From positions 1 through 27,824 of the forward strand of contig JAHISE010000128.1 in NCBI GenBank assembly GCA_018818235.1: a DNA stretch of 27,824 bases, read 5' to 3'. Positions 24,565 through 27,824 of this stretch are shown one piece after another. The notes beneath the pieces were generated by a model. The model saw nothing but the letters and a program-made list of their open reading frames with translations. It ran no database searches and was not told the DNA's origin. Each line of letters starts with the position of its first letter. The first letter of the stretch is position 1. The translations under genes and the position numbers were made by a program. Source of the stretch: Patescibacteria group bacterium. GTDB taxonomy: Bacteria; Patescibacteriota; Gracilibacteria; Peribacterales; Peribacteraceae.

Positions 24565-24588
24565 AGCGGAAGATTACGATCTTCCGCT
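24565..24588. repeat. Perfect 10-base-arm hairpin
   Basis: AGCGGAAGAT (24565-24574) and ATCTTCCGCT (24579-24588) pair fully around TACG. It lies in the 5' region of the GGQ gene (minus strand). A second small palindrome, GTACAGTAGTAC, follows at about 24598-24609. Confidence 0.65.
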
Positions 24589-24659
24589 ACGATCTTTGTA
24601 CAGTAGTACATATTGTGTGTGCTGCGAAAGTCCGATCCTTACAATGGAGGAATTGACCA

Positions 24660-24887
24660 ATGGGTTTTTACGACGGTTGGCGTTCTTACTACAGGAGGAG
24701 ACTTGCGATCGGTTTTGTGATTACAATTTGCCTTCTGTCACTCACGGTTTGTGGGGCAATGTGTCCGTTTCCGTTGAATCTGATTCTCGGGATTTCTCTA
24801 GGGGTTGGTACCATTATCTGCGGGTGCTGTGGGATATACATGCCCCTAGACGATTTGAGGACTGTCAGAGAAATGGAACGGACGTAG
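24660..24887 (+). CDS. Small two-helix membrane protein
   Basis: The 75-residue product has a basic start (MGFYDGWRSYYRRRL). Two hydrophobic helices follow (LAIGFVITICLLSLTVCGAMC and LILGISLGVGTIICGCCGIYM) with a short PFPLN turn, and then a charged tail. Five Cys lie in or near the helices. The coding case rests on these features and on one of the few good Shine-Dalgarno sites in the window, GGAGG at 24646-24650, nine bases before ATG 24660. A terminator hairpin follows 28 bases after the stop. Function unknown. Confidence 0.65.
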   Translation: MGFYDGWRSYYRRRLAIGFVITICLLSLTVCGAMCPFPLNLILGISLGVGTIICGCCGIYMPLDDLRTVREMERT

Positions 24888-24914
24888 GTATGAGGCGAGC
24901 GATACGATCGGACG

Positions 24915-24951
24915 GGCTCTGCAGGGATGCAGAGCCACTTTTAAATATTTT
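24915..24951 (+). terminator. Rho-independent terminator
   Basis: GGCTCTGC (24915-24922) and GCAGAGCC (24929-24936) form an 8-base GC-rich stem with a 6-base loop, followed by a T-rich run (CTTTTAAATATTTTTT). It ends the small membrane-protein transcript, immediately before the ECF-type promoter. Confidence 0.8.
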
Positions 24952-24952
24952 T

Positions 24953-24981
24953 TGTAAGAGTTCACTCACTCATCCGTCTAC
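24953..24981 (+). promoter_or_regulatory. ECF-sigma-type promoter of the Cys/Met-rich protein
   Basis: TGTAAGA (24953-24959) and CCGTCTAC (24974-24981) are 14 bases apart. The same two boxes at the same spacing precede the ECF sigma gene. The CGTC core is a common ECF -10 element. About 37 bases separate the box from ATG 25019. Confidence 0.7.
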
Positions 24982-25018
24982 TAACATGTAACACAATTAT
25001 TTTTTACCCCAAACAATT

Positions 25019-25501
25019 ATGCCACGCGCAGATCAGATATTTTCCCTCACTATTATGGGAGGACTTTTATTCGCTCTTGTACCTCTTGTAAGTGCACAGG
25101 GGGTTGGAGTATCTGAAGAAGTTAAAGCAGCCTTGGAAGATTGCAGATTAAAAGAAACAAAGGAAGAAAGTAAAACATGCATGCAGTCACTCAAAGAAGA
25201 GAATGGTTTGCCGGGATTCAGAATGGGAATGAGATTCAAGCACATGCCTCGTCCAGAAATTTCTGATGAAGCACGTACCGCCTTGGAGGCTTGTAAAGAT
25301 AAAGAAGACAAAACCGAAAAGATGGAGTGTGTTAAGTCAGTTTCTGAGGGATTCGAAATTAAGCCTCCAATGATGATGGGAAGATTTATGGGAAGGATGG
25401 GCAGAGGTAATGGAGTTGGAGAATGTATGAAGATGGAGGATCGCGGAGAGGCATCAACATGCTTCCTGAAGATATATGATCGACACAGATCGGGGAGGTA
25501 A
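25019..25501 (+). CDS. Exported Met-rich protein with three C-x11-C hairpins
   Basis: The 160-residue product has a signal peptide (1-26, likely cut after V-S-A, before Gln27). The mature part holds three helical hairpins each closed by a Cys pair at identical spacing: C42/C54, C92/C104 and C136/C148. The first two are preceded by matching helices (SEEVKAALEDC, SDEARTALEAC), showing internal duplication. Met/His/Arg-rich linkers lie between (GFRMGMRFKHMPRP; PPMMMGRFMGRMGRG). The layout suggests disulfide-linked hairpins outside the membrane, with Met-rich parts that might bind soft metals such as copper. PsiF-type repeats are a distant comparison. I know no named family. The shared ECF-type promoter makes it a likely target of the downstream sigma factor. 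Confidence 0.85.
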   Translation: MPRADQIFSLTIMGGLLFALVPLVSAQGVGVSEEVKAALEDCRLKETKEESKTCMQSLKEENGLPGFRMGMRFKHMPRPEISDEARTALEACKDKEDKTEKMECVKSVSEGFEIKPPMMMGRFMGRMGRGNGVGECMKMEDRGEASTCFLKIYDRHRSGR

Positions 25502-25675
25502 TACGGCTTCGCGATTGAGTACTATTGATCTTTTATACCATTGAATTCGATATGACGGCGAAGCGACTCGTCTCGGCAAAGCCAAGCCGTAGCCGGATAT
25601 CGCTACGCCGCTATTAGATTCGTTAAGTATAAAATGTGAATATATCTTTATTCGCGTAGCCGCATAAGAAAACAA

Positions 25676-25708
25676 GAGAGCCAGCTGTTTGAAGTGCGGT
25701 TGGCTCTC
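25676..25708 (+). terminator. Hairpin after the Cys/Met-rich gene
   Basis: GAGAGCCA (25676-25683) pairs with TGGCTCTC (25701-25708). No long T-run follows. It lies 175 bases after the stop codon; the stretch 25502-25675 holds GC-rich repeat-like units (GCGTAGC/GCTACGC) and no gene I can support. Confidence 0.5.
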
Positions 25709-25719
25709 TACATTGCAGG

Positions 25720-25752
25720 ACTGCCACGATCTGAGAGGGTGTGGCAGTTTCT
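25720..25752 (+). terminator. Second terminator-like hairpin
   Basis: ACTGCCAC (25720-25727) pairs with GTGGCAGT (25741-25748), followed by TTCTT. Together with the preceding stem it should insulate the sigma operon from upstream transcription. Confidence 0.6.
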
Positions 25753-25756
25753 TGAT

Positions 25757-25862
25757 GTCTGAACCTTGATTTGCTTGATTAAAGGATTTACATGATGATT
25801 AGAACTGAGGGTAATATTTTAAATCAAGGTAATCTTTTAATCATGAAAATCATGGTTCAGAC
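25757..25862. repeat. Inverted dispersed repeat, GTCTGAACC family
   Basis: The 32-base arm starting GTCTGAACCTTGATTTG (25757-25788) matches the complement of 25831-25862 at about 28 positions. It is the same family as the pair at 11-151. It ends ten bases before the ECF promoter of the sigma gene. Confidence 0.7.
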
Positions 25863-25872
25863 AAATATTCTA

Positions 25873-25901
25873 TGTAAGAATACCCCTCTCCAACCGTCTA
25901 C
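25873..25901 (+). promoter_or_regulatory. Autoregulatory ECF-type promoter of the sigma gene
   Basis: TGTAAGA (25873-25879) and CCGTCTAC (25894-25901) repeat the boxes at 24953-24981 with identical 14-base spacing, while the bases between them differ. Transcription should start about five bases before ATG 25912. Confidence 0.72.
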
Positions 25902-25911
25902 ATATAAGGAA

Positions 25912-26433
25912 ATGTCTCACTCCAAACTTGAGCGGCAGTTTACAAAGGCATACGACCAGTATGCCGATGCAATATTTCGGCATTGCTACTTCCGTATTGG
26001 AGATCGTGAAAGAGGAATGGAAATGATGCAGGAGACGTTTATGAAGTCGTGGGAATATGCCGGCAATGGCAAGGAGATTAAAGATATGAGAGCGTTTTTG
26101 TATCGCATTGCGAATAATCTGATAGTCGATCAGCTCAGACGAAAGAGCAGGAGAACAGAGGAGTCACTCGAAACTTTGCAGGAAAAGGGGTTCGATATTG
26201 CGGGGGAAGATAATTCTGCGCGTGCAACAGAGAAGGTATTCAACGAAAAACAAGTTGTGGAAGTTCTTGGGAAGATCAAAGAACCATACAGATCTGCAGT
26301 TATTATGAGGTACATAGATGAACTATCTCCAAAGCAAATTGCAGAAGCTATGGATGAATCTGTAAATGTCGTCTCGGTTCGAATTAACAGAGGAATGAAT
26401 ACATTGCGTTCATTATTGCCTGATTATGCGTAA
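25912..26433 (+). CDS. ECF sigma-70 family RNA polymerase sigma factor
   Basis: The 173-residue protein has only regions 2 and 4. Region 2 runs from YADAIFRHCYFRIGDRERGM through MMQETFMKSWEY (the 2.2 core-binding helix) to DMRAFLYRIANNLIVDQLRR (2.3/2.4). A short linker follows, then region 4 with YRSAVIMRYIDELSPKQIAE and the helix-turn-helix SVNVVSVRINRGMNTLRSLL. It should direct RNA polymerase to the TGTAAGA/CCGTCTAC promoters, including its own. ATG 25912 (after AAGGA) begins the domain exactly; in-frame ATGs upstream would read through the repeat and promoter. Its last eight bases overlap the next gene, the standard sigma/anti-sigma layout. Confidence 0.93.
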   Translation: MSHSKLERQFTKAYDQYADAIFRHCYFRIGDRERGMEMMQETFMKSWEYAGNGKEIKDMRAFLYRIANNLIVDQLRRKSRRTEESLETLQEKGFDIAGEDNSARATEKVFNEKQVVEVLGKIKEPYRSAVIMRYIDELSPKQIAEAMDESVNVVSVRINRGMNTLRSLLPDYA

Positions 26434-27310
26434 TCCGATTGATCAGTTTATGGCAGATGCAAAAAGTATAGCTCTCAACAAAGAGGAGCGTGCACTGTCG
26501 CATGACAGGATCTTTTCGCAGGATTTCTCTTCATCGGCAGTCGGTGTTGAATTAACGCAGAAGGAGTTCTATCTTGGCAGGAAAGCTTTTATGTCATACA
26601 TGCGATCGTTCAAAGCAGATTCTGATTCGATATTTGATTCAATTCAATCATTAATTACAATCAGGTTTGTATCAATGTCACTTGTTGTATTGATACTTGT
26701 TACTTCGGTTGGTGGAGGAGTTGCTTTTGCGGCCGAAGATACATTGCCGGGAGATTTTCTTTATCCTTTGAAGGTAAATGTCACGGAACCAATGCGTGAG
26801 CGAATGCGTTTGGATCCTGATATCCGTGCACGCTGGGCGGAGAAAAGAATTAAGCGTCGTCTGGAGGAAACAGAACAGTTATTTAAAGGTGGTCAGATAA
26901 CAGAAGAAAGACTTGGTATGATTCAGAACAGAATAGAAAGGCAACAGGTGAACTTTGAGAGGAGAATGCAAAACTTACCCGAAGGGGTTCCCGACGAGAT
27001 ACGTCTTCATTTGAATATGCGAATGCAGGAGCATCAGAAGTTTTTGGAAGCCTTGGAAACTGGAGATGTACAAATACGTATTAAATTGCAGGGAAATCCT
27101 GAAATGCAGAGAAAGATTAAAATGCAGAAAGCTCATTTAATGCAGGTAATTGCAGGAGCTCCTCCTATTGGCAGCGGGAGAATAATAATGAAGATGCCTC
27201 CGGGTCCTATTATGAAAGGTAAGATAAAAGTAAAAGAGATTCATTCGTCAGATTTGATGGATATTAAAGAGAAATTTTCTTCTTCGCCTATGCGTTTTAA
27301 AGAGGGGTGA
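26426..27310 (+). CDS. DUF5667-like anti-sigma/sensor membrane protein
   Basis: This 294-residue protein has a cytoplasmic part (1-80), one membrane helix (about 81-103) and an outside domain opening with AAEDTLPGDFLYPLKVNVTEPMRE, the DUF5667 signature (P-G-D-x-L-Y-P-x-K). Long charged helices follow, with Met/His-rich stretches (LHLNMRMQEHQKF) and a Met-rich tail (IIMKMPPGPIMKGK). Being coupled to the ECF gene by an ATGCGTAA overlap, it is probably the anti-sigma that holds the factor at the membrane. There is no visible zinc-binding anti-sigma (ZAS) motif, so the N-terminal binding mode is open. The outside helices could sense metal or misfolding, loosely as CpxP-like proteins do. Confidence 0.8.
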   Translation: MRNPIDQFMADAKSIALNKEERALSHDRIFSQDFSSSAVGVELTQKEFYLGRKAFMSYMRSFKADSDSIFDSIQSLITIRFVSMSLVVLILVTSVGGGVAFAAEDTLPGDFLYPLKVNVTEPMRERMRLDPDIRARWAEKRIKRRLEETEQLFKGGQITEERLGMIQNRIERQQVNFERRMQNLPEGVPDEIRLHLNMRMQEHQKFLEALETGDVQIRIKLQGNPEMQRKIKMQKAHLMQVIAGAPPIGSGRIIMKMPPGPIMKGKIKVKEIHSSDLMDIKEKFSSSPMRFKEG

Positions 27311-27548
27311 AAGGGGAAGAAGGGGGAGTGTAAAAAAATGAAAAATGGAAAGTGGAAAGTGGAAAATGACTCTTAATTGTAAGAGGATTAAATAACATAC
27401 ATCCTGTAGAGCGCCCCTTCGTGGGCGCGGTTGAGGATTTAACTGTGGCTGGTTCAATGGTTAGTACCCCTACGCTTCGCTACGGGGCACACAATATCTT
27501 CGGCTTCACGCTGCGCCTCTGGGCTTGCGTTCAGCTCGAATTCAATTG
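27311..27548. other. Gene-free gap with repeats
   Basis: This stretch holds one GGAAAGTGGAAA repeat copy (about 27338-27366, same family as 12757-12856). A small GCGCCC/GGGCGC hairpin with a CTTCGT loop (27411-27428) could end the sigma operon. A GC-rich repeat-like segment containing TACGCTTCGCTACGGGG follows. No gene is supported. Confidence 0.5.
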
Positions 27549-27638
27549 TGGCGGAGGGAGAGGGATTCGAACCCTCGTGACCCATATGGGTCAACACGAT
27601 TTCGAGTCGTGCGCTTTCGACCACTCAGCCATCCCTCC
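27549..27638 (-). tRNA. tRNA-Ser(CGA), CCA encoded
   Basis: On the minus strand the molecule opens GGAGGGA and closes TCCCTCC + G + CCA (27549-27551). The anticodon arm has loop CTCGAAA with anticodon CGA, reading UCG. A long variable arm (TGACCCATATGGGTCA) and a T-arm GAGGGTTCGAATCCCTC confirm a class II serine tRNA. Confidence 0.96.
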
Positions 27639-27673
27639 ACACGCATAATACACTAAAAAACTACATCAAAATT

Positions 27674-27682
27674 TGCTATAAT
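27674..27682 (+). promoter_or_regulatory. Extended -10 promoter before the last gene
   Basis: TGCTATAAT is identical to the element before the giant-protein operon (14313-14321). The GTG at 27689 begins seven bases after it, so the message may be leaderless. Confidence 0.55.
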
Positions 27683-27688
27683 ATACTT

Positions 27689-27824
27689 GTGTTAAACAGA
27701 ATCACACAAATATTTAATCCAGACTCAGAAGTATCAGAAGCTGAAAAGGCTGCCTGCCTTAAGCGAGTTAGTTGTGTAATTGATACCGAACAAGTAGGTG
27801 AGTTTATTGGAAATGGTTTTGAGC
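27689..27824 (+). CDS. 5' part of an unrecognised gene, cut by the window end
   Basis: From GTG 27689 an open frame runs to the window end: MLNRITQIFNPDSEVSEAEK, then a Cys-containing stretch (AACLKRVSCVID) and a short strand/turn (TEQVGEFIGNGFE). The promoter position decides the start. About 45 residues are too few to name a family. Confidence 0.55.
   Translation, partial: MLNRITQIFNPDSEVSEAEKAACLKRVSCVIDTEQVGEFIGNGFE

Noticed and set aside
24365..24991. A 208-codon plus-strand open frame.
   Set aside because: It lies opposite the GGQ release-factor gene and overlaps the small membrane-protein gene in another frame. It has no domain signal or ribosome-binding site; the minus-strand gene has a clear GGQ motif.
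27421..27648. A 75-codon plus-strand open frame.
   Set aside because: It runs through the tRNA-Ser gene on the opposite strand and repeat sequence.

Overview
The window looks like a chromosomal stretch of a small-genome, uncultivated bacterium, most likely from the Candidate Phyla Radiation (Patescibacteria, perhaps Peregrinibacteria-like). This is inference. It rests on the mix of many glycosyltransferases with a DUF5667-type anti-sigma protein, a NodU/SxtJ/DUF5989 cluster and a very large orphan protein, on weak or absent Shine-Dalgarno sites with -10 boxes almost touching start codons, and on gaps filled with palindromic repeat families. UGA behaves as a stop codon. Replicon type and species cannot be read from the sequence.

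Layout. (1) 180-6996: surface-glycan island of five sugar-transfer genes (three GT4-like, one GT2, one GT-A-like) plus a SAM methyltransferase, separated by large palindromic repeats. (2) 7049-11900: a minus-strand carbohydrate-modification set (SGNH esterase, NodU-type carbamoyltransferase, SxtJ-like membrane protein, DUF5989 protein). It is split by two plus-strand cassettes: a three-gene operon ending in a YafQ/RelE-like toxin (8096-8846) and an overlapping pair of unknown genes (10954-11360). (3) 12034-13118: an M50 site-2-protease homologue and ribosomal protein bL28. (4) 13430-14226: a Phd/Doc toxin-antitoxin pair with an operator array. (5) 14330-24125: a small acidic helical protein translationally coupled to a 3069-residue multidomain protein with a zincin-like HEYHH motif, hydrophobic segments, a polyproline hinge and a C-terminal OAS/CD-NTase-like nucleotidyltransferase. 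Its stop codon is followed in frame by a second, diverged copy of one of its own internal modules. (6) 24152-24887: a stand-alone GGQ release-factor-like protein and a small two-helix membrane protein. (7) 25019-27310: an ECF sigma factor, a one-helix anti-sigma/sensor protein and an exported Met-rich protein with three C-x11-C hairpins. The sigma gene and the exported-protein gene share a two-box promoter with identical spacing. (8) 27549-27638: tRNA-Ser(CGA) with encoded CCA, then the 5' end of a gene leaving the window.

Working picture. Regions 1 and 2 build and decorate an envelope polysaccharide. Region 7 is a plausible autoregulated envelope or metal stress circuit. Region 5 is the best candidate for an undescribed system: a giant protein with two putative enzymatic domains, a small coupled partner and signs of modular C-terminal rearrangement.
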